From: Streptomyces griseorubiginosus
GTDB taxonomy: Bacteria; Actinomycetota; Actinomycetes; Streptomycetales; Streptomycetaceae
Assembly (NCBI RefSeq): GCF_001514195.1
Contig: NZ_KQ948734.1
Location: forward strand, 1,369,076 to 1,433,075
Direction of reading: 5' to 3'
Length of the DNA stretch: 64,000 bases
In this document: positions 16,969-25,759 of the stretch, one piece after another
Numbering within the stretch: the first letter of the stretch is position 1
How the letters are laid out: every line of letters begins with the position of its first letter
Position numbers and translations under genes: made by a program
The notes under the pieces: model-generated
Told to the model about the DNA's origin: nothing
The model's input: the letters and a program-made list of their open reading frames with translations, nothing else
The model's database searches: none

Positions 16969-17664
16969 CTACCCGGCGGTGTCGGCCGTTCGCAGGGCGC
17001 AGAGCAGGTCCACTCGGTTCGTCGTGATCGAGTCGACGCCCATCTCGGCGAGCCGGCGCATCGAGCGGCGGGTGTCGGGGGTCCACACGGAGATCAGGTA
17101 CCCGTCCGTGTGGATGCGTTCGGCGAGGTTCCGGTCCATGAGGCTGAAGCGGTAGTTGAGCCAGCGGGGCTTGACCGCGTTCAGCAGGGCGGGGCGCGGG
17201 GGCGCGAGGCTCGTCCAGGTGAGCGCGATCTCCGCGGACGGGTCGGCCTCGCGGACGGCGAGCATGGCGCCGGTGTCGGCGCAGTAGTAGACGCGGTCCT
17301 GGGCACCCTCCTCCCGGACCACGTCGACGATGCGGCGGGCGACCCGGACCTCGCGGGTGCCGGGCAGGTCCAGCATCAGACGGTCGCCCTCGGTGGCCCG
17401 CAACGCCTCCGCGAGCGTCGGCACCCGGCCGTCGGTGAGCCCGCGCACCTCGTCCGCGGACAGGGACAGCAGCGGACGGTCGTGCTCCCACAGGCGTTTC
17501 AGCGTGTGGTCGTGGAGCAGGACCGGCACGCCGTCCCTGGTGAGCCGTACGTCGACCTCCACCGCGTCCGCGCCCAGGTCGAGCGCGGTACGCAGGGAGT
17601 CGATCGTGTTCTCACGGACGCGGTAGGGGGCGCCGCGGTGTGCGACGGCCGTCAGCTTCTGCAT
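16969..17664 (-). CDS. Glycerophosphodiester phosphodiesterase
   Basis: 231-residue GDPD-fold enzyme that hydrolyses glycerophosphodiesters to glycerol 3-phosphate and an alcohol. It shows the family's metal and catalytic blocks in order: AVAHRGAP near residue 7, RENTIDSLRTAL, AVEVDVRLTRDG near 34-45, LLHDHTLKR near 49, and the closing GVDSITTNRVD. No signal peptide is seen, so it should act in the cytoplasm. It stands alone on the minus strand. Short 13-bp tandem repeats separate its start from the end of the adenosine deaminase gene. Confidence 0.9.
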   Translation of the reverse strand: MQKLTAVAHRGAPYRVRENTIDSLRTALDLGADAVEVDVRLTRDGVPVLLHDHTLKRLWEHDRPLLSLSADEVRGLTDGRVPTLAEALRATEGDRLMLDLPGTREVRVARRIVDVVREEGAQDRVYYCADTGAMLAVREADPSAEIALTWTSLAPPRPALLNAVKPRWLNYRFSLMDRNLAERIHTDGYLISVWTPDTRRSMRRLAEMGVDSITTNRVDLLCALRTADTAG

Positions 17665-17707
17665 GCGTCCATTGTGGTGGGTCCGCTGTGGCGGGTTCCC
17701 TGCGGTC

Positions 17708-17746
17708 GGTTCGCTGTGGTGGTTCGCTGTGGTGGTTCGCCGCGGT
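17708..17746. repeat. 13-bp tandem repeat, three copies
   Basis: GGTTCGCTGTGGT at 17708 and 17721 and the variant GGTTCGCCGCGGT at 17734. Looser copies (GGTGGGTCCGCTGTGG) precede it from about 17675. It lies in the short gap between the adenosine deaminase stop and the GDPD start. Confidence 0.85.
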
Positions 17747-17750
17747 GGGC

Positions 17751-18800
17751 TCAGGGGGCGAGCCAGGAGGCGGTGTGGCTGTCGATCTCGTCCTTGATCC
17801 TGGTCTTGCCGGGTTCGTCAAGGAAGGACGCGTCGACGGCGTTCTTCGCGAGTTCCGCCAGGCCGCGTTCGTCGAGGTCCAGGAGCCTCGCCGCCACCGC
17901 GTACTCGCTGTTGAGGTCGGTGCCGAACATCGGCGGGTCGTCGGAGTTGATCGTGACGACGACCCCAGCCCGCACGAACTCCTTGATCGGGTGCTCGTCG
18001 AGGGTGCGGACGGCCCGGGTGGCGATGTTGGAGGTGGGGCACACCTCCAGCGGGATGCGGTGCTCGGCCAGGTGCGCGAGGAGTTTCGGGTCCTGGGCGG
18101 AGCTGGTGCCGTGGCCGATGCGCTCGGCGCGGAGGTGGGTGAGGGCGTCCCACACCGTCTCCGGGCCGGTCGTCTCGCCGGCGTGCGGAACGGAGTGCAG
18201 GCCGGCCGCGATCGCCCGGTCGAAGTACGGCTTGAACTGGGGGCGGGGGACGCCGATCTCGGGGCCGCCGAGCCCGAAGCTCACGAGGCCCTCCGGGCGG
18301 AGGCGGTCGTCGGTGGCGAGCCGTACCGTCTCCTCGGCGGCCTCCAGACCTGCCTCGCCGGGGATGTCGAAGCACCAGCGCAGGATCGTGCCGAACTCGG
18401 ACTCCGCCGCCTTGCGGGCGTCCTCGATCGCCTCCATGAACGCGCGCTCGTCGATGCCGCGGCGGGTGGAGGAGAACGGGGTGATGGTGAGCTCGGCGTA
18501 GCGGACCTGCTGGCGGGCGAGGTCCCTGGCGACCTCGAAGGTCAGGAGCCGGACGTCCTCGGGGGTGCGGATCAGGTCCACGACGCTGAGGTAGACGTCG
18601 ATGAAGTGGGCGAAGTCCGTGAAGGTGAAGTAGTCGACGAGGGCTTCGGGGTCGGTGGGGACCTTGGAGTCGGGGTGGCGGGCGGCGAGTTCGGAGACGA
18701 TGCGGGGGGAGGCGGAGCCGACGTGGTGGACGTGTAGTTCGGCCTTCGGCAGTTCGGCGATGAAGGCGGGGAGGGGGTTGGTGTCGGGTGTCGTCGGCAT
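17751..18800 (-). CDS. Adenosine deaminase family protein
   Basis: 349-residue metal-dependent deaminase of the TIM-barrel amidohydrolase superfamily, converting adenosine (or a related purine) to the inosine form. Metal ligands are visible: His23 and His25 in ELHVHHVGSAS, the HAGET block near residue 210 and SDDPPMFGT near 290; GHGTS marks the usual general-base region. The first motif differs from the common HxHLDG. This variant occurs in the Streptomyces-type group and may shift the substrate. ATG 18800 is preferred over 18836 because GGGAAGG lies 5 nt before it. Confidence 0.88.
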   Translation of the reverse strand: MPTTPDTNPLPAFIAELPKAELHVHHVGSASPRIVSELAARHPDSKVPTDPEALVDYFTFTDFAHFIDVYLSVVDLIRTPEDVRLLTFEVARDLARQQVRYAELTITPFSSTRRGIDERAFMEAIEDARKAAESEFGTILRWCFDIPGEAGLEAAEETVRLATDDRLRPEGLVSFGLGGPEIGVPRPQFKPYFDRAIAAGLHSVPHAGETTGPETVWDALTHLRAERIGHGTSSAQDPKLLAHLAEHRIPLEVCPTSNIATRAVRTLDEHPIKEFVRAGVVVTINSDDPPMFGTDLNSEYAVAARLLDLDERGLAELAKNAVDASFLDEPGKTRIKDEIDSHTASWLAP

Positions 18801-18905
18801 GTGGGCCTTCCCTGATCGGCTGATCTGTTTGGTCATCGTAGGACGGGGGGTGTGGTGGCTGGGTGCGGGTGTTTGTCTGCGGCGTCGGTGGGGGCGGGCG
18901 TTTTT

Positions 18906-18925
18906 GCGCAGTTCCCCGCGCCCCT
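18906..18925 (+). repeat. Dispersed intergenic repeat, copy 2 (short)
   Basis: Contains GCGCAGTTCCCCGCGCCCCT but lacks the leading GCTGGTC of the other copies (preceded by TTTTT). It is inverted relative to the copy at 19189, 264 nt away. Confidence 0.9.
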
Positions 18926-19000
18926 GGAGGCCTGCGGCGGCCTCTTGCGGTCCGGTGGGGGCGTGCGTAGCGCGTTCCGTGCGGTGGGTGGGTCGGTGCC

Positions 19001-19096
19001 GGGGTGGGGGGTATCCGTCCTCGGTCCGGCGGCTCGGTCCCTTCAGAGGTGCCCGGTTCTGGACGCCGGCCGCTGCGGGCGGACACCCCCCACCCC
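19001..19096. ncRNA. Putative structured non-coding element (20-bp stem)
   Basis: GGGGTGGGGGGTATCCGTCC at 19001-19020 pairs with GGGCGGACACCCCCCACCCC at 19077-19096 (one A-C mismatch, one G-U pair) around a 56-nt loop. The stem is far longer than a normal terminator in this window. It may be part of a dispersed non-coding element; its transcription is not shown. Confidence 0.4.
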
Positions 19097-19188
19097 GTCC
19101 CCTGCGCGCCGTACGCGGCCAACGGTCCGTTGGGGCGGGCGCGCGCGGCTGACGGTTCCGTCGTGGCGCAGGTGGACTGCAACCCCTC

Positions 19189-19215
19189 AGGGGCGCGGGG
19201 AACTGCGCGACCAGC
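19189..19215 (-). repeat. Dispersed intergenic repeat, copy 3 (inverted)
   Basis: Reverse complement of the 13131 copy: AGGGGCGCGGGGAACTGCGC then GACCAGC. It shares the flanks TC before and CACGACG after with the copy at 51878. Confidence 0.9.
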
Positions 19216-19366
19216 CACGACGGACCCGCACCCGCCCGACAACCGAACCCGGCACCCCCCTAGGCGCCCCAAACGGACCCGCACCCCCACATCCCCCCTG
19301 CTCAAGCCCACCCCCGCTGCCCTCCCGGGTAGCATGGCCGTACGAACGACCAAGGGGGACATGGGC

Positions 19367-20044
19367 ATGGCAGAGGGAACGCAGTCGGGTGGGGAGGGTG
19401 GGCGGGACCCGTGGGCCGCGCCGGAGAGTGGGCCCTCGTTGGAGAAGAGCCCGCCGCCGCCCTCCGTGCACGATCAGAACACCGTGACGTCGGTGCCCAG
19501 TGACGGGTACGGCTTTCCGCCCCCCGCCCCCGCGGGCCCCACTCCCGGTTACGGCTACCCCGCCCCCGAGCAGGGCCCCGGTGGGCCCGGGTTCGTGCCG
19601 CCGCCTCCCATCGCCCCCGGTGGTCCCGGCGGCCCTGGTGCCGGGGCCGGGTACGGATACCCCGGCTATCCGCAGGCCCCGCAAGCCCCGCAGGGCTACG
19701 GCTGGGCCCCGCCCATGCCCCCGCAGAACGGGATGGGCGTCGCCGCGATGGTGCTGGGCATCCTGTCCTGCGCCCTGTTCTGCGTCTACGGCATCCTCTC
19801 GCTCATCCTCGGTGTCCTCGCCATCGTCTTCGGTATCAAGGGACGCAAGCGGGCCGAGCGCGGTGAGGCCACCAACCGTGGACAGGCGCAGGCCGGCTTC
19901 ATCACCGGGATCATCGGGACGATCCTCGGCCTGATCATGCTCGTCTTCATGGCCTTCGTCATCGTGGCCGCCGTCAACTCCGACGACGAGCCCGACTACT
20001 ACGACGGCTCCCTGCCCGTCGTCGCGGCGGCCCAGCAGTACTGA
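19367..20044 (+). CDS. DUF4190-type membrane protein with Gly/Pro-rich N terminus
   Basis: 225 residues. The first 120 or so are Gly/Pro/Tyr-rich and disordered (GYGYPAPEQGPGGPGF, YPQAPQAPQGYGW). Two hydrophobic helices follow: MGVAAMVLGILSCALFCVYGI and AGFITGIIGTILGLIMLVFM, separated by IVFGIKGRKRAERGE. This is the DUF4190 arrangement common in actinobacteria; function unknown. ATG 19367 has AAGGGGGA at the right distance; in-frame ATGs at 19334 and 19361 are alternatives. It ends in a short acidic tail (SDDEPDYYDG) that is probably outside the membrane. Confidence 0.75.
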   Translation: MAEGTQSGGEGGRDPWAAPESGPSLEKSPPPPSVHDQNTVTSVPSDGYGFPPPAPAGPTPGYGYPAPEQGPGGPGFVPPPPIAPGGPGGPGAGAGYGYPGYPQAPQAPQGYGWAPPMPPQNGMGVAAMVLGILSCALFCVYGILSLILGVLAIVFGIKGRKRAERGEATNRGQAQAGFITGIIGTILGLIMLVFMAFVIVAAVNSDDEPDYYDGSLPVVAAAQQY

Positions 20045-20051
20045 CGTTTGA

Positions 20052-20621
20052 TCAGGCGGCTCTGAGGCGCTCCCGCGCCTCCATCAGCGCGAAGCCCAGC
20101 AGGTTCGGGCCGCGCCAGCGCTCAGGGTCGCTAGCCGCCTCGTCGTCCGCGGCGAGGCCGATGCCCCACACGCGGTCGACCGGGCTGGCCTCCACCAGCA
20201 CCCGGTCGCCGGTGCCCAGGAGGAACGCGCGCAGGTCGTCGTGGGCCGCGAACTTGTGGACGCTGCCCTCGACGACGATGGCGAAGCGCTCCCGCTGCCA
20301 GACCTGCTCGTCGAAGCCGCGCACCAGACGGCCCGCCTTCTTGGCCTCGGACGGGTGTCCGGCGTTCAGAACCCGCGTCTCCGCTTCCCGGTCTTCGAAA
20401 AGCCGCGCCTTGCCCGCCATCATCCAGTGCTCCGCGGTCGCATAGGTCACTCCGTCGACCACGAACGGTGACGGCCACCACTGGCTCAGGCAGCTCGCGC
20501 CGACGCGGCCGTCCGGACGCGGGCGATGTCCCCAGAAGTGCAGATACTTGATGTGTGCGCCTGCTCGGACCTGCTTGACCAGGGCGTCCTGTGTGTCGAT
20601 CTTCCCCGTGATCTTCCCCAT
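20052..20621 (-). CDS. NADAR family protein (YbiA-like N-glycosidase)
   Basis: 189-residue protein of the NADAR/DUF1768 family; E. coli YbiA hydrolyses the N-glycosidic bond of early riboflavin intermediates to prevent damage, and related domains act on ADP-ribose. Seen: LHFWGHRPRP, CLSQWWPSPF, YATAEHWMMAGKARLF near residue 61 and the C-terminal WGIGLAADDEA followed by GPNLLGFALMEAR. ATG 20621 is chosen over GTG 20651 because a -10-like TAGTGT on the minus strand (20653-20648) places the transcript start between them. It is divergent from the aldehyde dehydrogenase at 20833. Confidence 0.85.
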   Translation of the reverse strand: MGKITGKIDTQDALVKQVRAGAHIKYLHFWGHRPRPDGRVGASCLSQWWPSPFVVDGVTYATAEHWMMAGKARLFEDREAETRVLNAGHPSEAKKAGRLVRGFDEQVWQRERFAIVVEGSVHKFAAHDDLRAFLLGTGDRVLVEASPVDRVWGIGLAADDEAASDPERWRGPNLLGFALMEARERLRAA

Positions 20622-20731
20622 GCACGCGAGTCTGACAGGCACCACTGACACTACGTCCTTCCTTTTCGGGGACGACTCGACACCTGGTCGACAGATTCCG
20701 TCGCGTAACCGAAAGGCAACAACGGAATCAC

Positions 20732-20760
20732 TTGTAGGAGTGTCATTGCTCTGTCAGGAT
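20732..20760 (+). promoter_or_regulatory. Possible promoter of the aldehyde dehydrogenase / potDABC genes
   Basis: TTGTAG (20732-20737), 17-nt spacer, CAGGAT (20755-20760). Both hexamers are one or two bases from consensus. This would give a leader of about 66 nt before the ATG at 20833. Confidence 0.4.
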
Positions 20761-20832
20761 CGGCACTCAAATCGAGCTGGAGCTACGCCACCCACCCTCG
20801 GGAGCCGAGGGGTGACGGCGGAGGAGAGCGAC

Positions 20833-22368
20833 ATGCACAAGCCGGGCAGTGCCACCCCGGACCGGTTCGCGGCCCAGGAGCGGTTCGCCGAAGGCGCGCA
20901 GTTCATCGGCGGGCGTCTCACCAAGGGGACCTCCGGGCGTACGCACGCCGTCGTGGACCCCGCGAGCGGGGAGGAGGTCCTCACCTACGAGCTGGCGGGC
21001 GCGGAGGATGTCGACGCCGCCGTCGCCGCTGCTCGTGCGGCCTTCCCGGGCTGGGCGGGCGCCACTCCCGGTGAGCGGTCCGACGCCCTGCACCGGTTCG
21101 CCGCCGTGCTCGCCGACCGGGCCGAGGACTTCGCCCGCGCGGAGTCCCTCCAGTGCGGGAAGCCGCTGAAACTGGCCCGGGAGTTCGACGTCCCGGGGAC
21201 CATCGACAACACCTCCTTTTTCGCCGGGGCCGCGCGGCATCTTCAGGGGCAGTCCGCCGGGGAGTACTCCGGGGACCACACGTCCTATGTGCGGCGGGAG
21301 CCCATCGGGGTCGTCGGGTCCATCGCGCCCTGGAACTATCCGCTCCAGATGGCCGCCTGGAAGATCCTTCCGGCCATCGCCGCCGGCAACACCATCGTCC
21401 TGAAGCCCGCTGAGATCACGCCTCTCACCTCGCTTCTCTTCGCCCAGGCCGCCACCGACGCGGGGATTCCGGACGGTGTCGTCAACATCGTCACCGGGAC
21501 CGGGAAGGAGGCCGGGGAACGTCTCGTCGGCCATCCCGACGTGGCCATGACCTCCTTCACCGGGTCGACCGCGGTCGGCAAGCGGGTCGCCGAGATCGCC
21601 ACCGCCACCGTCAAGCGGCTGCATCTGGAACTCGGTGGCAAGGCTCCCTTCGTCGTCTTCGACGACGCCGATCTGGAGGCCGCCGTCCACGGGGCCGTCG
21701 CCGGCGCGCTCATCAACACCGGGCAGGACTGCACGGCCGCCACGCGCGCGTACGTGCAGCGGCCGCTGTACGAGGCCTTCGTGGAGCGGACCGCCGCCCT
21801 CATGGAGACCGTCCGGCTCGGCGACCCGTTCGCCGCCGGCACTGATCTCGGGCCGCTGATCTCGCACGTCCAGCGGGACCGGGTCGCCGGGTTCGTCGAC
21901 CGTGCGCGCGGCTACGCGCGCGTGGTGACCGGTGGGGAGGTGCCCGGCGGGGAGCTCGCCAAGGGGGCGTACTACAAGCCCACCCTCGTCGCCGACGCCG
22001 CCCAGGACAGCGAGATCGTCCAGTCCGAGATCTTCGGGCCGGTGCTGGTCGTGCTGCCGTTCGACACCGATGACGAGGGCATCCGGCTCGCCAACGACAC
22101 TCCGTACGGGCTCGCCGCCTCCGCCTGGAGCCGGGACGTCTACCGGGCGAACCGCGCCACGCGGGAGATCAAGGCCGGGTGCGTGTGGGTCAACGACCAC
22201 ATCCCGATCATCAGCGAGATGCCGCACGGCGGGTACAAGGCGTCCGGCTTCGGCAAGGACATGTCCGCGTACTCGTTCGAGGAGTACACGCAGATCAAGC
22301 ACGTCATGTTCGACAACACTGCGGTTGCCGCGAAGGACTGGCACCGCACGATCTTCGGGGACCGATAG
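20833..22368 (+). CDS. Aldehyde dehydrogenase, gamma-aminobutyraldehyde type (second copy)
   Basis: 511-residue NAD(P)-dependent aldehyde dehydrogenase, predicted to oxidise 4-aminobutyraldehyde or its gamma-glutamyl form. Catalytic residues are Glu266 in HLELGGKAP and Cys300 in NTGQDCTAATR; APWNYPLQMAAWK and EIFGPVLVVLPF are also in place. It is a paralogue of the enzyme at 11656 with about 25 extra N-terminal residues and an extra C-terminal tail (KDWHRTIFGDR). GGAGGAGAG lies 6 nt before the ATG. The PotD gene follows after 57 nt on the same strand, so it probably heads a transcript with potDABC and the oxidase. Confidence 0.9.
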   Translation: MHKPGSATPDRFAAQERFAEGAQFIGGRLTKGTSGRTHAVVDPASGEEVLTYELAGAEDVDAAVAAARAAFPGWAGATPGERSDALHRFAAVLADRAEDFARAESLQCGKPLKLAREFDVPGTIDNTSFFAGAARHLQGQSAGEYSGDHTSYVRREPIGVVGSIAPWNYPLQMAAWKILPAIAAGNTIVLKPAEITPLTSLLFAQAATDAGIPDGVVNIVTGTGKEAGERLVGHPDVAMTSFTGSTAVGKRVAEIATATVKRLHLELGGKAPFVVFDDADLEAAVHGAVAGALINTGQDCTAATRAYVQRPLYEAFVERTAALMETVRLGDPFAAGTDLGPLISHVQRDRVAGFVDRARGYARVVTGGEVPGGELAKGAYYKPTLVADAAQDSEIVQSEIFGPVLVVLPFDTDDEGIRLANDTPYGLAASAWSRDVYRANRATREIKAGCVWVNDHIPIISEMPHGGYKASGFGKDMSAYSFEEYTQIKHVMFDNTAVAAKDWHRTIFGDR

Positions 22369-22425
22369 CCGTCGTTCAGGCCGCCCGACCAGCGGCCGCC
22401 CACTTTCCCGAAAGGGCACCAGCGC

Positions 22426-23673
22426 ATGGAGCAGTACGAGCCCGACCGCCTGTCGCCGGCCGTGGCGGCCGCGATGCGGCGCAGCCTTCGCAACGGCCGG
22501 GCGGCGATGACCCGCCGGTCCCTGTTGCGCGCCTCCGCAGGCGGCGCGCTCACCGTCGGTGGCCTCGGCGCGCTGAGCGCCTGCGGCATCCCCGCGGCCG
22601 GCAAGACACAGGGCGGCCAGTCCGCCGACGACCACTCGGCCAAGGAGAAGGAGGTCAACTTCTCCAACTGGCCCGAGTACATCGACGTGGACGACAGCGA
22701 GAAGCACCACCCCACGCTGGACGCGTTCCGCAAGCGGACCGGCATCACGGTCAAGTACACCGAGGACATCAACGACAACGACGAGTTCTTCGGCAAGATC
22801 CAGCCGCAGCTCGCCGCGGGCCAGGACACCGGCCGCGACCTGATCGTCCTCACCGACTGGCTGGCCGCCCGCATGATCCGGCTCGGCTACGTCCAGAAGC
22901 TGGACGTGTCGAACCTGCCGCACGCCTTCGCCAACCTCTCGGACCAGTTCCGCAGCCCCGACTGGGACCCGGGCCGCGCCTACTCGTACGTGTGGCAGGG
23001 CATCTCGACCGTCGTCGCCTACAACAAGAAGGCCCTCGACGGCGTCGAGGTGAAGTCGATCTCCGACCTCCTCGACAATCCCAAGCTCAAGGGCCGCGTC
23101 GGCTTCCTGACCGAGATGCGTGACACCGTCGGCATGACCATGCTGGACATGGGCAAGGACCCGGCGAAGTTCACCGACGACGACTACGACGCCGTCATCG
23201 CCCGGCTCCAGAAGGCCGTCGACAAGGGACAGATCCGCCGCTTCACCGGCAACGACTACACGTCCGACCTCACCAAGGGCGACTTCGCCGCGTGCGTGGC
23301 CTGGGGCGGCGACATCGTCCAGCTGCAGGCGGACAACCCGGACGTCGGCTACGTCATCCCCGACAGCGGCTACATGACGTCGACCGACAACATGCTGATC
23401 CCCAACAAGGCCCGGCACAAGACGAACGCAGAGCGGCTCATCGACTACTACTACGAGCCCGAACCGGCCGCCGAACTCGCCGCCTACGTCAACTACGTCA
23501 GCCCGGTCGCGGGAGTGGTGCCCTATCTGTCCAAGATCGACAAGACGGCGGCGAGCAACCCGCTGATCGTCCCCGACAGGGCCATGCAGGCCAAGTCCCA
23601 CGCCTTCCGCGCTCTGACGGCGAAGGAAGAGACGGCCTACCAGCAGAAGTTCGCGAAGCTCACAGGGGCGTGA
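22426..23673 (+). CDS. PotD-like spermidine/putrescine-binding lipoprotein
   Basis: 415-residue polyamine-binding protein of the importer encoded directly downstream. Twin-arginine motif TRRSLLRAS (Arg30-Arg31) and lipobox LSAC with Cys53 indicate a Tat-exported lipoprotein; the 27 residues before the RR are unusually long. Conserved PotD blocks include VNFSNWPEYID, INDNDEFFGKIQ, RRFTGNDYTSD, IVQLQADNPDVGY and KTNAERLIDYYYEPE. The stop lies 5 nt before the ATPase start. It is strongly similar to the orphan PotD-like protein at 13280. Confidence 0.92.
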   Translation: MEQYEPDRLSPAVAAAMRRSLRNGRAAMTRRSLLRASAGGALTVGGLGALSACGIPAAGKTQGGQSADDHSAKEKEVNFSNWPEYIDVDDSEKHHPTLDAFRKRTGITVKYTEDINDNDEFFGKIQPQLAAGQDTGRDLIVLTDWLAARMIRLGYVQKLDVSNLPHAFANLSDQFRSPDWDPGRAYSYVWQGISTVVAYNKKALDGVEVKSISDLLDNPKLKGRVGFLTEMRDTVGMTMLDMGKDPAKFTDDDYDAVIARLQKAVDKGQIRRFTGNDYTSDLTKGDFAACVAWGGDIVQLQADNPDVGYVIPDSGYMTSTDNMLIPNKARHKTNAERLIDYYYEPEPAAELAAYVNYVSPVAGVVPYLSKIDKTAASNPLIVPDRAMQAKSHAFRALTAKEETAYQQKFAKLTGA

Positions 23674-23678
23674 CGAAG

Positions 23679-24830
23679 ATGACGACGACAGACAACAGCG
23701 GCGACGTCCGCCTCTCCGGTATCAGCAAGACGTACGACAACGGCTTCACCGCCGTGCACCCACTGGACCTGACCGTCCCGCAGGGCTCCTTCTTCGCCCT
23801 GCTCGGCGCCTCCGGCTGCGGCAAGACGACGACCCTGCGCATGATCGCCGGCCTGGAGGAGCCCACCACCGGCACCGTGCACCTCGGCGACCAGGAGGTC
23901 ACCCGGCTGCCCCCCTACAAGCGGCCCGTGAACACCGTCTTCCAGTCGTACGCCCTCTTCCCGCACCTCGACATCTTCGAGAACGTCGCCTTCGGTCTGC
24001 GCCGGCGCGGCATCAAGTCCGTGAAGAAGCAGGTCGAGGACATGCTGGAGCTCGTGCAGCTGGGGGAGCAGGCGCGCAAGAAGCCGCACCAGCTGTCGGG
24101 TGGCCAGCAGCAGCGCGTGGCCGTGGCGCGGGCGCTGATCAACACCCCCAAGGTGTTGCTGCTGGACGAGCCCCTCGGCGCCCTCGACCTCAAGCTGCGC
24201 CGCCAGATGCAGCTGGAGCTCAAGCGCATCCAGACCGAGGTCGGCATCACCTTCGTGCACGTCACCCACGACCAGGAGGAGGCCATGACCATGGCCGACA
24301 CGGTCGCCGTGATGAACGCGGGCCGCGTCGAGCAGCTCGGCTCGCCGACCGACCTGTACGAGAACCCGCAGACCACCTTCGTCGCCAACTTCCTCGGCAC
24401 CTCCAACCTCATCGAGGCCGAGGTCGACTCGAAGAGCGGCGGCGAGATCGTCCTGAAGGCGGGCGGCGGCAAGCTGGTCCTGCCCGAGGCGCGCTACGCC
24501 GGTCCCACGGCGACCGGCGGCAGGGTGCTCGTCGGTGTCCGGCCGGAGAAGATCACCCTCACCCATGCGGACCAGGCCGGGGAGATCCCCGAGGGCCGCA
24601 ACCGCATCACCGGGACGATCGCCGACTCCTCCTTCATCGGCGTCTCCACGCAGTACGTCATCGACAGCCCCGTCTGCCCCGAGTTCGAGGTCTACGCCCA
24701 GAACATCGACCGCGACGCCCGCCTGGTGCCCGGCGCCGAGGTCGTCCTGCACTGGAACCCGGCCCACACCTTCGGTCTGGACGCGGCCCAGGACATCGAC
24801 GCCGGCATCCAGGAAGAGGCGACGGTCTGA
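23679..24830 (+). CDS. potA: Polyamine ABC transporter ATP-binding protein (PotA-like)
   Basis: 383-residue ATPase for the polyamine importer. Walker A GASGCGKTTTL, Q-loop FQSYALFPHLDIF, signature LSGGQQQRVAVARAL, Walker B VLLLDEPLGALDLKLR and H-loop VTHDQEEAMT are all canonical. The last 140 residues form a TOBE-type regulatory domain (VGVRPEKITL...). ATG 23679 is used; a GTG at 23670 overlapping the PotD stop is a possible alternative, but its AGGGG is too close. The stop overlaps the permease start by one base (TGATG). Confidence 0.92.
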   Translation: MTTTDNSGDVRLSGISKTYDNGFTAVHPLDLTVPQGSFFALLGASGCGKTTTLRMIAGLEEPTTGTVHLGDQEVTRLPPYKRPVNTVFQSYALFPHLDIFENVAFGLRRRGIKSVKKQVEDMLELVQLGEQARKKPHQLSGGQQQRVAVARALINTPKVLLLDEPLGALDLKLRRQMQLELKRIQTEVGITFVHVTHDQEEAMTMADTVAVMNAGRVEQLGSPTDLYENPQTTFVANFLGTSNLIEAEVDSKSGGEIVLKAGGGKLVLPEARYAGPTATGGRVLVGVRPEKITLTHADQAGEIPEGRNRITGTIADSSFIGVSTQYVIDSPVCPEFEVYAQNIDRDARLVPGAEVVLHWNPAHTFGLDAAQDIDAGIQEEATV

Positions 24831-25759
24831 TGGCGACGCTCACCGAGGCGCCCCCGCCTCTCTCGCCGACCGCGCCGGAGAAGAAGCCGCCCCGCAGGAG
24901 GGGCCGCCTCACGCCGTACTGGCTGCTGCTGCCCGGCATCCTGTGGCTGCTGGTCTTCTTCGCGCTGCCGATGATCTACCAGGCCTCCACGTCCGTGCAG
25001 ACGGGCTCCCTGGAGGAGGGTTACAAGGTCACCTGGCACTTCGCCACCTACTGGGACGCGCTGTCCGAGTACTGGCCGCAGTTCCTGCGGTCGATCCTGT
25101 ACGCCGGTGCCGCCACGATCCTCTGTCTGGTGCTGGGATACCCGCTGGCGTACCTGATCGCGTTCCGCGCGGGCCGCTGGCGGAACCTGATCATGGTCCT
25201 GGTGATCGCGCCCTTCTTCACCAGCTTCCTGATCCGCACCCTCGCCTGGAAGACGATCCTCGCGGACGGCGGCCCGGTCGTCGGCGCCCTCAACACGCTG
25301 CACGTCTTGGACGTCACCAACTGGCTCGGCTGGACCGCCGGCGACCGCGTGCTGGCCACGCCGCTCGCGGTGGTCTGCGGTCTGACGTACAACTTCCTGC
25401 CGTTCATGATCCTGCCGCTCTACACCTCCCTGGAGCGCATCGACGGACGGCTCCACGAGGCGGCCGGCGACCTGTACGCCAAGCCGGTCACCACCTTCCG
25501 CAGGGTGACCTTCCCGCTGTCGATGCCGGGCGTGGTCTCCGGGACGCTGCTGACCTTCATCCCGGCGGCCGGTGACTACGTCAACGCCGAACTCCTCGGC
25601 TCGACTGACACCCGCATGATCGGAAACGTCATCCAGACCCAGTTCCTGCGGATTCTGGACTATCCGACCGCGGCAGCCCTCTCCTTCATCCTCATGGCCG
25701 CGATTCTCCTCATGGTCACCTTCTACATCCGCAGGTCCGGGACGGAGGATCTGGTTTAA
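24830..25759 (+). CDS. potB: Polyamine ABC transporter permease (PotB-like)
   Basis: 309-residue membrane protein, about six helices: YWLLLPGILWLLVFFALPMIY near residue 29, then FLRSILYAGAATILCLVLGY and others. The EAA loop LHEAAGDLYAKPVTTFRRVTFPLSMPGV faces the ATPase. The order ATPase, PotB, PotC and the AGDYVNAELLGS segment fit polyamine permeases. There is no space between it and the PotC gene (TAA directly followed by ATG). Confidence 0.92.
   Translation: MATLTEAPPPLSPTAPEKKPPRRRGRLTPYWLLLPGILWLLVFFALPMIYQASTSVQTGSLEEGYKVTWHFATYWDALSEYWPQFLRSILYAGAATILCLVLGYPLAYLIAFRAGRWRNLIMVLVIAPFFTSFLIRTLAWKTILADGGPVVGALNTLHVLDVTNWLGWTAGDRVLATPLAVVCGLTYNFLPFMILPLYTSLERIDGRLHEAAGDLYAKPVTTFRRVTFPLSMPGVVSGTLLTFIPAAGDYVNAELLGSTDTRMIGNVIQTQFLRILDYPTAAALSFILMAAILLMVTFYIRRSGTEDLV

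Larger units (their letters stand above)
18801..19366. other. 566-bp gene-free gap with repeats and a long stem
   Basis: No reading frame here has convincing coding character; the frames that run through it are unsupported by start sites or by protein features. It holds two inverted copies of the dispersed repeat (18906-18925 and 19189-19215) and between them a 20-bp stem (19001-19020 with 19077-19096). A -10-like TAGCAT (19330-19335) fitting the Streptomyces pattern precedes the DUF4190 gene. Confidence 0.7.

Noticed and set aside
20767..23601. A 944-codon open frame on the minus strand
   Set aside because: It runs antisense through the aldehyde dehydrogenase and PotD genes, whose own motifs are complete; its peptide is rich in Gly/Val/Arg/Asp as expected for the mirror of GC3-biased codons.
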